Positions 25,035-36,387 of a stretch of DNA of 64,000 nt are shown one piece after another. The translations under genes were made by a program, and so were the position numbers. The number at the start of each line of letters is the position of its first letter. The first letter of the stretch is position 1. Origin of the DNA: Larix kaempferi (taxonomy: Eukaryota > Streptophyta > Pinopsida > Pinales > Pinaceae). The notes beneath the pieces were generated by a model. It was not told where the DNA came from. It saw only the letters and a list, made by a program, of their open reading frames with translations, and did not search any database. The stretch lies in contig BSBM01000199.1 of the NCBI GenBank assembly GCA_027924585.1, forward strand, positions 10,099,001-10,163,000, given 5' to 3'.

Positions 25035-25046
25035 TGGTATCAGAGC
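25035..25046 (+). promoter_or_regulatory. Element A primer-binding site (initiator tRNA-Met)
   Basis: TGGTATCAGAGC two bases after the LTR, the standard plant sequence complementary to the 3' end of initiator tRNA-Met. Confidence 0.85.
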
Positions 25047-26130
25047 GCTTTCTTGTGCTCGCTCAGTGAAATTTCTGTCAATTTTTTTTTTTCGCATCTG
25101 TCCCAGCTTCGGATCTGGGGAATAATCCCTATCCGCTTAACTATGGGAAGTAATTGGGCATAAGCCCTAAAACTCATTATGAGGAGTACCACAGGAACCC
25201 CAAAGTAGTTGGCCCATTGAGAAGACCTACCAGCAAAAAGGGCAATGACCCCTACCTGATTGACTAGTTCCCACCCGTGAGGTAAATCAGAGCTGTCGTT
25301 TGTGGCAAAGCGATTATCAGTTTTACCTAAGCCGTGGAGTGAGGGGTCCTGCCCCAATACTCAATCCCTCAGATGGCATTTGTGGCCGAGTCAATCCCCT
25401 GAACCTATAGGAAGCCGCACATACCTGGGGTCCATATCTATTTTCAGATGAATTGTTGCCCATCACTTCCGTGCCGTTTCAAATCCATTGCATGTCGTTT
25501 CCAATCCAGCCGTATCAGATCCATTCTGACAGTCGTTCCAGCTCCAGCCATTTTAGATCTATTTTGAAATTCGTTTCAGATCCTGCTATTTTTTATCCAT
25601 TCGTCGTCATTTCAGATCCATCTATTGTTGATCCCTTCCACGCTGTTGCAAATCTATCTGTTTCGGATCCCTTCCGTGCCATTGCAAATCCATTCCACCA
25701 TATCTCCCTTGTTTTAACTATTTTTCCCTTGAAACTTCTCTAACACCCCTGTAATCCCATTCTGCATCTTTCATTCTTGAGGACCCTATCCCAAATTCCA
25801 CTTCCCAAAGCCAGAAATCTCACATTTGTCTATTTTTAGGGTTTTCCATAACTCCTTTGATTTTCACCAAATCGCCCTCAAATTTTTCCACGGTGTCCAT
25901 TCCCTATTTATGTTTCTTTGTCCCTCTTTGACAAATTTTCCCATTCTTTCACCCCGCTTCTGAAATCCTCATTTTCTGCTTCGCTATCCATTAGAAATTG
26001 TCCAAAACCTAGTCAAACCCCAATTACCCATCCGAGTTTTTCCCAAATCCAAATTTCCCTTTACTAAATAAGCTTTTGTTTGTGTTTTTCTATCCATTCC
26101 CCCAAAAAAACAAAAAAAAAACTCCTGGTT
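25047..26130 (+). other. Element A leader (untranslated region)
   Basis: Sequence between primer site and gag with no supported coding. It has several loose copies of a phrase close to TTTCAGATCCATT (25480-25690). A 105-codon minus-strand frame at 25040-25357 overlaps the primer site and is not gene-like. Confidence 0.5.
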
Positions 26131-26319
26131 ATGGTTGTCACCCACGCAGGAGCAAAAACCATGGAGGAAGCACTTGTAGCCATCCAAACCAAACTCCAAG
26201 ATCTGGATGAAAATTTTCTTAGCCTCCATCTTCAGCATTCAGCCATGAACAATAATCGACAACAAGGAGATTCTGCAACGAATGTGTTCTCTTCTTCATG
26301 CAATTTCGGTGATCCGAAG
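26131..26319 (+). pseudogene. Element A gag, N-terminal part (split by element B)
   Basis: Open from the ATG at 26131. It contains a short predicted helix with AIQTKLQDLDENF and ends in NFGDPK at the insertion point. The frame continues without shift at 43114 (LDFPCFNGTDSTGW) once B and one copy of CGAAG are removed. Gag would form the particle that packages the element RNA. The ATG choice is the most upstream one close to recognisable sequence; 26161 is also possible. Confidence 0.75.
26315..26319. repeat. Target-site duplication of element B (left)
   Basis: CGAAG, identical to 43109-43113. Confidence 0.9.
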
Positions 26320-27587
26320 TGTTATCCGTAAAGTTGAACCTAGACTATAGGGGTTCAAGCTTAAGGCAATCTTGGATAGTAGGAATGGGAGATCTACACA
26401 ATGATTTTTTTGGTATTTTTGGTGGTAACAGAAAACATGAGTTATGTAGGTTAGTTGAAAACAAACGACATGTATAATATAAAATTTTGATATATGAATA
26501 GAGACAGAAAAATGACTGTGATCATAAAACTACGAATATAAGAGCTCATATATCTTTCATGATTAGGGCATAGTTGTATACTACTTGGAAGAATCATAAC
26601 ATGAAATTTAGACCATGTATGGACAAAATACCAATAGCATATACTTCATAAATTGAAATGGGACAGGCTGAAAGATCATATTTTAATTCATAGACAGTCA
26701 TTTCTGCAAAAATTAACATAAGAAACAGCATAAATGCCTGTACATTTCTGTATCAAACTCACCCCCTCTTGTAATTTCTTATAAAGTCCTGTGTTACCTG
26801 GGGATTATAACCCTGCAATCTTTCACAGTAAATGAGCCACCCTACGTCTCTCATTAACTTCGTTGATTTGGGAAATTGCAAGAGCCACTGTATATTATTT
26901 GGTTCGGCTCTGAATGGGAAGCCACCTACTCTCTTTTTATCTTTCAACTGTGAAGTTTCCTCCATATTTTTATCCTCGCTCAAGATGAGCCTGTAAAAAT
27001 GCTGTGAAAACCCTATCTTACGGGGTTTTATCTCGAAATTACATTCCTCTGTTTGTCAGATTTGCTGATTTCGATGCTTGGAGGATGTACACATAACCAT
27101 TACTCACGTACTGGTTTGATTGCCAAGTGTTGAGTGAAGTTGGCTACCACGCTTCATGAAGTACTAGATTCATGCATGTGTATAATCCATTTCGAATTAT
27201 AATTGCTATGAATTATAATTATGCACATTTAAACCCTTGTTAAATCATAATTTTATATTTTTTGCAAAACTGACAGCATTTGGTTTTGTATTGACAACAT
27301 TTTCAAGTTCGAAATTCTGGCAAATGCTGTCAGTTTGACCTTTAAATCAAATTCATCAAATTTGAAAATTTTCAAACATTTGAAATGTTTTTTGAAGCAA
27401 GAAATTAAACCCTATTTTGAATATAAATATGAACAAGAGCCAAATCCTTATTTAATTATGAAAACATGACAAATGGTAAAATAAAATTTTAAGAAATGAG
27501 GGAAATGCATAGGATAGGAAAATGGAAAAGACGAACAAAGATGAGGTAAGGGCCATATAAATCTATGGATCAACCCTAGAGATAACA
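26320..27587 (-). repeat. Element B 3' LTR
   Basis: 1268 bp direct copy of 41861-43108. It contains a perfect 16-bp inverted repeat AAACTGACAGCATTTG (27267-27282) / its complement (27321-27336) that is damaged by a small deletion in the other LTR. Confidence 0.92.
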
Positions 27588-27735
27588 TCTGGCTCCATCT
27601 GGGGATAAGGTCTTCCCTGTGAGACCTTAAGGCCATGCGACCTGTGCCTTCTGCAATCTGTCTTATTGGGATAGAGTCTACTAAAATCTGCTTGTACTGG
27701 TATATACAATGAATATGTACAAGGCCTCTGCTCTT
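27588..27735 (-). other. Element B 3' untranslated segment before the 3' LTR
   Basis: Between the end of integrase and the LTR. The minus strand just before the LTR reads CCCCAGATGGAGCCAGA, only weakly purine-rich, so the polypurine tract is not certain. Confidence 0.4.
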
Positions 27736-28974
27736 TTAATATGTATGGAATAGTTTTAAGAATCGTCCATTGACTGGACCTTGGATCTCAGTACCACTCA
27801 GGGTCTGCAAGACAAAAGTGTTGTTTCCCAATATTTTCATCACCATGAATGGTCCCAACCATAGAGAATCAAACTTACCATGCTTTCCTTTATCTTCATT
27901 TTTGGCATCCCACCTTAACACTTTATAACCTACTGAAAACACATTTTTCTTTACCTTTTTATCAAAGCTTTCTTTCATTCTATTTCTGTGTATTTCACCC
28001 TTTTCCACTATGGTTTCCCTTTCTTGCTGTAGCTAGATTATCTGAAATGTCCTCCTTTTCTTCACCTCTAGTTCCTCTTTAAATTCGTGCACAAACTTAA
28101 TCACTAGAGAGATTAACTGAATAGGAAGTACTGCTTCAGTTCCATATACTATTTGAAATGAGGTAGTCGCAATGGACTTCTTTACTATAACTCTGTCTGC
28201 CCACAATTCCAATCTCAACTTAGTATCCCAATTCTTCTTATATTCTGATAACATTTTCTTGATACTATTGACAATGCTTTTATTGCTGGATTCTGCCAAT
28301 CCATTTCCTTGAGGGTAATATGGTGTAGACTGTCTCAAGGAAATATTATTTTCTTTAGCAAATTTTATTATTTTTTTGGATTTAAATGCAGGGGCATTAT
28401 CAACAATGAGTTTTCTAGGGCATCCAAATTGATTGAGAATATTTTCTTGCAGGAAATTAATGATAACTTGATCTGTGGCTCTTCTAGTTGGGATTGCCTC
28501 TACCCATTTGGTGAAAAAATCTGTTGCAGTTAAGATCCACTTATGTTGACCACTAGATGGAGGATGAATTTCACCTATAAAGTCTAAACCCCACTACTAG
28601 AATGGAGCATCTACTGATATAGGTTTCAAAGGTAGGGACTGTAGCTGATGTTTACTTGCAAATTTTTGACATTTTTCACAAGCCCTAATCTGTTGGTATA
28701 CATCTGAGAAAAGAGTGGGCGAGTAAAACCCAGCTCTCAATATTTTGAAGGACGTTGCCTTCCAGTATTTATGTCCACCACAAACACCAGCATGCAATTC
28801 TTCAATGATAGTATGGGCTTCTGTTTTATCCAAACATCTCAAAAGTATTCCTCTAGGGTCCTTCCAGTACAACACTTCGTCAATCAACACATACTTGAGA
28901 GCTTTCAACTTTATTGATCTGCATTCATTTTTACTTAACTCTAGGGGACATTGTAAATGCAACAGAAAATGCAC
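27736..28974 (-). pseudogene. Element B integrase, with in-frame stops
   Basis: The N-terminal zinc-binding domain shows H-x7-H (HAGVCGGHKYW has the C-terminal part) and C-x2-C (ACEKCQKF). After two adjacent TAG codons at about 28591-28596 the same frame continues into the catalytic core: WGLDFIGEI (first Asp), KLIVDNAPAFKS (second Asp) and YPQGNGLAESSN (Glu). A further TAG near 28030 precedes the C-terminal region, which has KHGKFDSLWLGPFMV, the GPF motif of Ty3 integrases. I see no chromodomain after it. Integrase would insert the cDNA into the host genome. All three catalytic residues are readable, but the stops prevent a product. Confidence 0.85.
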
Positions 28975-29028
28975 TATTTCAGCATACCAAGGACAGTTAT
29001 AATACCTGTTTTGATCTTGTTATTCATA

Positions 29029-29472
29029 CTATTCTGCACTTTCTGCCATCACATGCAGATCTGGTATTTGGCAATTAGAATCAGAAAGAAGTTTGGCTAA
29101 GCCTTGACCTTTTACCAATTTAGTGGGCTTGATTTCCACATCATATTCCATTACCTTTGCAATCCATCTGCCCCTTTTTCCTTCACTGTCTGTGTGTACT
29201 AAAATTTCCTTAACAGTTGAATTAGGCACATAAGCTAAAACTTTAGAATGGAGTACATATATTCTAAAAACTTTAAGTGCCTTCACCAAGGCATAGGCCT
29301 GTTTCTCCATACTAGTGTATTTCAGCTCTGAATCCCTTAATGTTTTACTAAAGAATGAGATGGGCTGCTCTAATCCATCAGAGTTTTTCTGCAATAACAC
29401 AGTAGCAATTGTTTCTTCTAATGCAAATGAAAAGATTGCAAAATCTTTGGTATAATCAGGGGCTACCAACAC
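29029..29472 (-). pseudogene. Element B RNase H linked to reverse transcriptase (Ty3 type)
   Basis: It directly follows the connection region of the RT. Visible are FAIFSFALEETIATVLLQ (the usual first Asp of this motif is not obvious), SELKYTSMEKQAYALVKALK (Glu) and EILVHTDSEGKRGRWI (Asp). These are in the order of the standard Gypsy RNase H. A TAG stop ends the open stretch at 29029, and the frame then continues toward integrase. It would degrade RNA of the RNA-DNA hybrid. The first catalytic position looks altered. Confidence 0.75.
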
Positions 29473-29511
29473 AGGTGCTTCTACAAGTGCTTGTTTAAAT
29501 TTTTCAAATGA

Positions 29512-30450
29512 CTATCTAGCATGCTCAGTCCAATTTACCTCCCTATCCTTCTTAAGCATATTAGTTATATACTTAATAGTTTCTGCAAAGTTAGGGATAA
29601 ACCATCTCAAAAAATTGATTTTTCCTATGAAAGATTGAATTTCTTTTTTGTTTCTAGGAATAGCAATCTTTAAAATAGCTTTTACTCTCTCTAGGTCTAT
29701 CTTAATCTCATCTGTAGAAACTATGTGACCCAATAGCTTACCTTCTATCATAGCAAAGTGAGACTTCTTTGGGTTCAGTGATAGCCCAAACTTTCTACAT
29801 TTCAAGAAGGTTTGTTTCAGATGATTTAAATGCTCTTCATCAGACTTAGAAAAGACCGTGATGTCATCCTGATAAATGACCACAAATTTTTCATTCTCAC
29901 CTACAAAGGCTATGTCCATTGCCCTCTAAAACATGGCACCTGCATTCATCAGCCCAAAAGGCATTTTGTCATACATGAATGTACCCCAGGGGGTTGTGAA
30001 AGCTGTCTTCTCTCTATCCTCCTGCTGAACTGCAATCTGGTTAAAACCAGAGAAACCATCAATCATTGAAATTCTTTCTGCACCTACCACTCTTTGCAAG
30101 ATTTGATCTATCTTAGGCAGTGAATAGTTATCTTTGAGGCATGATCTGTTTAAATTGTGGAAGTCCACACACAACCTTATTTCTTCATTTTTTTTGCACA
30201 CTGGCACAAGATTAGCTACCTAAGATGAATACCTGAGAGGAACTATGATTTTAGCATCCAGTAATTTTTTCACTTCTTTCTCAATGATGGGAAACAGTGC
30301 TGGATTAAGCCTTCTAAGTTTTTGTTTAAAAGGCTTAGTATTTGGCTTTAGTGGGATCTTATGCTGGATAACATTGGTGTCATAGGTTTTAAGATCCTCA
30401 TATGAACATTCAAAAATATCCATGAATTTCTTCAACAAGGTGATATACCT
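29512..30450 (-). pseudogene. Element B reverse transcriptase, with in-frame stops
   Basis: The + strand runs backwards here. The minus-strand frame shows IIQHKIPLKPNTKPF-type entry (HKIPLKPNTKP), then LLDAKIIVPLRYSS and a TAG at 30217-30219 where tryptophan is usual. Next are EIRLCVDFHNLN, FSGFNQIAVQQEDREKTAF and GTFMYDKMPFGLMNAG. A TAG follows at 29923-29925 where glutamine is usual, then FVVIYQDDITVFS (the Y-x-D-D box) and SLNPKKSHFAMIEGKLLGH. All blocks are in one frame. The polymerase active-site aspartates are intact. Only point stops inactivate it. Confidence 0.88.
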
Positions 30451-30880
30451 CTCTCTGTCCTTTTCTGATAATTTCTTAGATATCTTAATCATTCTAGGCT
30501 TTGCTGTAAACCCAATATTACAGCTTATAACATTTTCTTCAGTAGTCTGAAAATTGTTTTTCAACAGTGTATCATTCTTTGAGAACAGTCTCTCCAAGGG
30601 AACAAGTCCCTCTGGGATTAAATTACTTTTCAAATCAAGAATTTTCTGATCAGCAATTGAATGTTTTGCGTGTGCAGAAAATTTATCCACTTCCACATCC
30701 TCATCTAAGTCAACCTGATCATCAACAAATTCTTTAGTCAATTGTAGAAATTCTTTTATCTCTTGGTCATCCTGGAAAACCCTCCAATGTTTAATATCAT
30801 CTGGGACTGCTGGTCTATAACTCACATCAATGGGATATTTCAGATGGGTCAATTTTGGAATTTTGAAATGCGCCACTGCT
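30451..30880 (-). pseudogene. Element B spacer between the upstream RNase H and RT
   Basis: A continuously open acidic stretch (for example VDLDEDVEVDKFSAHAKHS) links the upstream RNase H to RT. It carries no domain I recognise. It stays in the RT frame and would be part of the same polyprotein. Confidence 0.6.
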
Positions 30881-31345
30881 AATGCCAATGAATCTGCAGT
30901 CTGATTAGAATCCCTTGGAATATATATTATATTAAAAGAACAAAAAAATTGTCTATCATATCCCATACTTTGTTTCTCTAAACTTTCAATAATGAGTGTT
31001 TTACCTGATAAACATTCTTCACCTGCTGAATTATCAATTCAGAGTCGCCAAATACTGCAAGATTTTGAATGTTCATATTTTTTGCAGCTCTTAATCCAAG
31101 GATCAGTGCCTCATACTCAGCAGTGTTGTTTGTGGTTTGGAATTCCAATTTATACATTAATGAGACCATTTCACCTCTAGGGGAAATTAACAACACACCA
31201 ACCCCTGCTCCTTCTTTATTTGATGATCCATCGAAGTACATTTGCCAAATGCCTTCCTGTTCTTCTATGTTACACTGAACTGTATTATCCTTTTTGACTT
31301 GCAAAACCCCTGCAGCATCATCATTTACTTGTAACATGCAAGAAC
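30881..31345 (-). pseudogene. Element B additional RNase H domain, upstream of RT
   Basis: Minus-strand frame from the element C insertion point: WQMYFDGSSNKEGAGVGVLL (first Asp), TTNNTAEYEALILGLRAAK (Glu) and LAVFGDSELIIQQV (Asp). After a TAG at 30978-30980 and a frameshift at a run of seven A (+ strand, near 30944-30950), IIYIPRDSNQTADSLA supplies the last Asp, with isoleucine-proline where His-Val is common. This is the RVT_3/archaeal-like RNase H type, distinct from the Ty3 RNase H at 29.0-29.5 kb. A second RNase H is known in plant Tat elements, usually between the first RNase H and integrase. Here it precedes RT. Confidence 0.82.
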
Positions 31346-31350
31346 CCATA
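31346..31350. repeat. Target-site duplication of element C (left)
   Basis: CCATA, identical to 39275-39279. Confidence 0.92.
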
Positions 31351-31954
31351 TGTTGATGTATATGTAACTTCGGAATGTATTTCATCTATATATTATATAT
31401 ATATTTATTGTCACCTTATAAGAGATGTGTTATTCCTTTATAAGGAAGTGTCGTCATGTGTATTGAAAAGTGTCGCAAGTGTGTGTACTTGGCGACGGGT
31501 TATTAGACCACCATGTGTGGGGTCGGCCCTGAAATATATATTATATCGTGGATGTACCAAGCTAGACAAGTCGGCTCCATAAGGTCACTAGGAAAACAGG
31601 TTAGTATAAATAGAGATCGGGAGATCTCTATTTTGATCACTCAGAAACTCACACTTCTCTCACTCATAAAGTGGCGCACTAGTGAGGAGGAGGATCATCT
31701 GCTACTAGGAGACTATCTCAATGTATTTTGGTTGTACTTTGGTTGAGCCATTGCTCTCTCTATCTCTGAGGAAGTTGTGGTGTTTTTCACCTTAGGGTTT
31801 TCCCCACGGAAACTCTATGTCTCTTGTCTCTCATGCTTTTGATTATTGTGATGCTTGTGATGCTTATTATGATTGTTATGCATTGATATACTATACATGT
31901 TACTCTCTCAGTAAAGATCATAGAGTACTGTAAATTAATGCTCAAAATTTAACA
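31351..31954 (+). repeat. Element C 5' LTR
   Basis: 604 bp. It is 27 bp longer than the 3' LTR, mainly because of a short ATGCTT(G/T)TGAT-type repeat near 31828-31870 that is shorter in the 3' copy. Confidence 0.95.
31605..31612 (+). promoter_or_regulatory. TATA box of element C LTR
   Basis: TATAAATA, followed by the near-palindrome AGAGATCGGGAGATCTCT. Both are conserved at 38952-38976 in the 3' LTR. Confidence 0.6.
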
Positions 31955-31966
31955 TGGTATCGGAGC
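31955..31966 (+). promoter_or_regulatory. Element C primer-binding site
   Basis: TGGTATCGGAGC directly after the LTR end. It differs by one base from the usual initiator tRNA-Met complement. Confidence 0.8.
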
Positions 31967-32541
31967 TAACCCGAGAAGAAGACATTGTGTAGTGACAGAA
32001 ACTAGGGTTTCTTGTCTATTGGGTTTCTCTCCATAGATTTTGGAAATGCAGTATAGTAGATTGACTCTACTCATCAAGTAGAATCTATTTGTCCAATCAG
32101 AATTCAATTCTGAGCATTTTCAGATTTGGCCATAGAAATTAGGGTTTCCACAAAACTAGGCATTTCTGAAATCTGAAGACATAGGAGGAAGCTCCTTGCA
32201 AAAATCAAAGTTTAGAGCTTTGGATCAAGATTTTTGGCTTGGTAGATCTCCGGGAAACTCAAACCCTAATTCAGGGCTCTCCTTAGTGAACTCGAGAAGA
32301 CAAAAATGAATTTTTGAAGGGTAAAGCTTTGCTGATCTCAAATTCTAAATACACCAGGCTGATCAGCTCATCAAGGTGCATCTTTCTATCCTTTCATAAA
32401 ATTGAAATTCACATTTTGAATTTTTAGGGTTTTTCTGACAAACCCTAATCCGGGACCAGATTCAATTTTCAGCATTTCAAGTGGTAAGACCTAAATCTTC
32501 TCTATTTCCATTTGAAGTACTCTTTAAGATGTCTCACCAGA

Positions 32542-33843
32542 CCAAGCTTGAGGAATAAGCTTGAAGGGGCTGATAACTTCTGAGCTTGGAAGTATAGGAT
32601 TGGGTTAATTTTGGAAGAGAATGAGTTGGACTCATATGTAAAAGAAGACATCCCTATCCCAGAGGATGAAGAGGTTAAAGTATTGCATAAGAAGAACTTG
32701 GTCAAGGCAAAGAGAATCATTGCTGATTCTATCAAAGACCATCTCATACCCCATGTGTCTTCTCTAAAGACACCCAAGGATATTTTTGACTCTTTGACCA
32801 AGCTATTTGAAGGGAAGAACATAAATCGGAAGATGACTCCGTGGAACCAATTGAAAGGAGTAAAGTTTCAGAATGGAGAAACCATTCAATCTTATTTTTC
32901 TATGGTCTCCCAGATTAAGGAACAACTGGAAGCAGTAGATGAAATGATGGAGAATGGTGAAGTTGTCATGACCACTCTAAATGGCCTACCTAGGTCATGG
33001 GATTCCTTTATTCAAGGAATTTGTGCAAGGAAGAAGTTGATCTCCTTCAACAAATTGCAGGAAGAATGTGCTCAAGAAGAAGCAAGGCTCGTGGCCCAAG
33101 AAGAAAAGATGGGAAGTGAAGATCAAGCTCTCACAGTACACACCAAGAAAGGAAGGTCAAAGAGAGAGCACTCTCATACCAAGAAATCTTCACACTATCA
33201 TCAACATAAAGATAAGAAAGATCTCAGATGCTTCACATGTAATGGGAAAGGTCATTTTGCTTCAGAATGTCCCAAGAACAAAAGGAACAACAACACCAAG
33301 AAGAAGAAGGGCAGTAGGAAAAGATATCATGCTCATGCTACTGAAGATGATGAACCACCCAAGAAGAAGGCTAGGGAAGAAAGTGATGATGACTCATCAA
33401 GTGAAGAAGAGTATGTTCTAATATCTGCTCTCACAGGTACTATCTCTCATGGTTGTAATGATTGGTTAATTGATAGTGGGGCTTCCAAACACATGACTGG
33501 GTTTAAGGAATCTTTTGTAAACCTATCTGAACATGAATCACCCCATAAGGTGAATCTTGGGGATGATTTTCAATACCCAATCAAAGGAAGTGGTGAAGCC
33601 TCCTATAACCTAGATTTTGGAAAATATTTGAAGATGAAAGAAGCCCTTTATGTACCTGGGCTCAAGAAGAATCTTCTCTCCATCTCTGCATTGGATGCAA
33701 AAGACATGAGGGTTGCATTTGTAGATGGCCAAGTCCTAATGTGGCCAAAGGATAAATCTATTGATGATGCAGTGGTGATTGGAGAGCAAGAGGGAGGCTT
33801 GTACAAATTGAAGGGACAACCTGAACTTGCTATGGTGACATGA
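32542..33843 (+). pseudogene. Element C gag-protease
   Basis: The frame is open from 32611, and upstream the same frame carries KLEGADNF-stop-AWKYRIGL. A TGA there replaces the usual tryptophan of the Copia gag N-terminus. Then come the UBN2-type gag body (IADSIKDHLIPHVSSLKTPK, WNQLKGVKFQNGETIQSYF), a lysine-rich tract, a zinc knuckle CFTCNGKGHFASEC (C-x2-C-x4-H-x4-C), an acidic stretch and the protease with WLIDSGASKHMTGF. The GAG pre-integrase region is reached (GGLYKLKGQ) but the frame ends at 33841-33843 and integrase does not follow. Gag packages the RNA and the aspartic protease processes the polyprotein. One early stop would already disable it. Confidence 0.88.
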
Positions 33844-34990
33844 AGACAAAGTTTCATCCATAGTCATGGATCACATGGAAGCATGTATGATTTGGTTTTG
33901 AAAAGGTTAACTAATGAGTTATGCAGGTCATTGAAGAGAACAAGAACACATTGCTAGACATAACTAGCAAATATGGTGATCAGGTTTGTGTTTCTTATAT
34001 CATAGGATCTATTATATATGTATGCATGACATGATTGATGATGTTTATTTATAAATACATAGGTTTGAATAATCATGGGTATATGCATACTATGTGTCTT
34101 ACCTTAATTAATGCTATGACTAACCAGAAGAGTCATAGGTTCAAGTAATCATAGGTTTAGACATTTTATGTTTCTTATGATATGACTAACCATAAGAGTC
34201 CTATATAAACCTTGAATGCTAATGTTTATTATTTCTGTTTGAAATGATCATGACTATACATGCTTGAGATTATCATGTTCTAATAGCATTGAGCATATAC
34301 TAATGAATGTATGATTTTGTACGAGATTACAAGGATGACACAATCATGATACTAATAAGCATGCATAGGGACCAAGGATGAATATAAGTTCAAGGACAGG
34401 TAGTCCAGGAAGCAAAGATCAAGAGGGAGCACACTCCAACAGCTCTTGCAAGAAAGCAAAGACTCAAAGGGAGTCCACCCAACAAACAAACAAAGATAAG
34501 TATTTTAATTACCACTTCTTACATATTTGTTTTTTTAAATAAAATTGTTCAATAATACATATGCTTATGTTCCTAGACTTAGGATATGTATTTTGCATAT
34601 GTGCATTAATGAACAAGATACTACTAATATGCATATGATGGGTAAGTGGTCTATGGCATTGTACAACATTCCATTGCTACTTATCTAGAATGAAACCTCT
34701 TTGCTGACATGTTGGGAGTTGTGCACGCTCTTAACAATGTTCTGGTAGAGATTGGAAGGCATCTAGAAAGTTATGGGATATGGATAAATGTTGTATTGAA
34801 GCATTGGCTTAAATAATTGCATGACTGTATGACATATTCCTTTATGTGAAAGAACTTGTTCTAACAATTATGAGATGTTTCTAATCATGCAATTTAACTT
34901 GTCTTGTAGGAAAGATTGTATACCTTTACCCACAAAAGAAGGACTACAACATATTTATCTATTGAAGATATTGAAGTTCCTAGGATATGG
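33844..34990 (+). other. Element C internal non-coding segment in place of integrase
   Basis: Where integrase is expected there is about 1.15 kb of AT-rich DNA without domain matches. It includes an imperfect repeat GACTAACCA(G/T)AAGAGTC near 34121 and 34186. Confidence 0.55.
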
Positions 34991-36275
34991 GAGAATGCCA
35001 TGATCCCATGATCATGAAGAAGGATGTTTGGGATGCGGTCCCAAGACCTAAAGGAAAGTTTGTTATGACTTCCATATGGATCTATCAGATCATGCATGTT
35101 GCAGATGGAAACATAGAGAAATATAAAAGTAATGAAATGGAAGATACACCAGATGGATTTTAAGGCAAGTTTCTTGAATTGTGTAGTCATATATGTGTGC
35201 AGAACTTCGTAGGATAGACAACTTTCTATCCAGTTTGACCTTTACCAAGAGTAAAGTGAACTCCAACCTTTACTACAAGGTTGAGGAAGGGAATCCTGTG
35301 ATTCTACTTTTGTACATGGATGATTTATTTGTAATAGGAGATGATAGATTGATTGCAGATACTGAGAGGAAGCTTGCTACTGAGTTCGATATGAAAGATT
35401 TGGGAATGATGCATTATTTCGTAGGTATGGAGGTATGGAAGAGTGTAGGTGGGATCTTCCTTGGTCAAGGGAAGTACATAGTAGATATCCTGAAGAGATT
35501 TGGGATGATAGATTGCAAGGCCATGGCCACACCTATGGCATCAAATTTGAAGCTTCTATGTGATGCTTCATCTAAGCCGGTTTATGTCTCTATGTATCGT
35601 CAGATGATTGGGTCCTTGATGTACCTAACGAACATGAGACCAGACATTTGCTTTGCGGTGAACACATTGAGCCAGTTCCTGATGGATCCGAGGAGTGTTC
35701 ACCTGGTTGCTGTAAAGCATGTTCTGAGGTACCTGAAGGGTACAGTGGATTATGGGCTCAAGTATGAAGCAAATCAAAAGGATAACCTACAGGGTTATGT
35801 TGATTCAGATTGGGCTGGCAGTGTTGTATATAGGAAGAGCACATCTGGATGTTGCTTTAGTATGGGGTCAGGTGTGATCTCTTGGTTTAGCAGGAAGCAG
35901 TCCTACATAGCACTAAGTACAGCTAAGGCAGAGTATGTTGCAGCCTGTTCAGCTAGTTGTGAGACAGTATGGCTACGGAAGCTACTGTTTGAGTTATTTG
36001 ATCTCCCGTTGGATGCTACTAGTATCGTTTGTGATAACCAGAGTTGTGTGAAGCTATCTGAGAATCCAGTGTTTCATGATAGGTGAAAACACATAGAGAT
36101 CAAATATCACTATATTAGGGATATGGTGCAGAGAGGAGCTATGAACCTTCTGTACGTTGCGACAGACGAGCAGATTGTAGATGTGCTGACGAAACCACTA
36201 GCTAGGGTGAAGTTCGAGTACTTCAGGGAGAGGATTCGTGTTCTTCAGATTGATGACACTTCGAGGAAGAAGTGA
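34990..36275 (+). pseudogene. Element C reverse transcriptase and RNase H, partial
   Basis: A short N-terminal RT piece is readable at about 35000-35150 (MKKDVWDAVPRPKGKFV and EKYKSNE). The fingers and first catalytic Asp region are deleted. The C-terminal half starts at about 35220 with LTFTKSKVNSNLYYK, then LLLYMDDLFVIGD (the Y-M-D-D box), LKYLGMM-like MKDLGMMHYFVGMEV, YRQMIGSLMYLTNMRPDI and the Copia RNase H (GYVDSDWAGSVVYRKSTSGC, ALSTAKAEYVAAC). A TGA at 36084-36086 interrupts the frame. After it KHIEIKYHYIRDMV and DVLTKPLARVKFEYFRE complete the Copia C-terminus to 36275. The copy is inactive because of the deletion and stop. Confidence 0.88.
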
Positions 36276-36387
36276 TGGACACATTTGAAGAATCCATTCC
36301 AAGGATGTTGGAAGGAGGATCCTTCACATGGTTGTGGATGTAAGCGATGGATGATGAGCATTAGGACGATGCTCCAGTTACTGCTCT

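Noticed and set aside
31513-31746. 77-codon frame in the C LTR, mirrored at 38860-39084
   Set aside because: It lies over the TATA box and transcript start of an LTR. The mirrored copy only reflects LTR duplication.
33850-34920. Possible intron in Copia C (AG/GTTTGTGTTT donor and TCTTGTAG acceptor-like sequence)
   Set aside because: Integrase is missing rather than interrupted, and donor and acceptor matches are common by chance.
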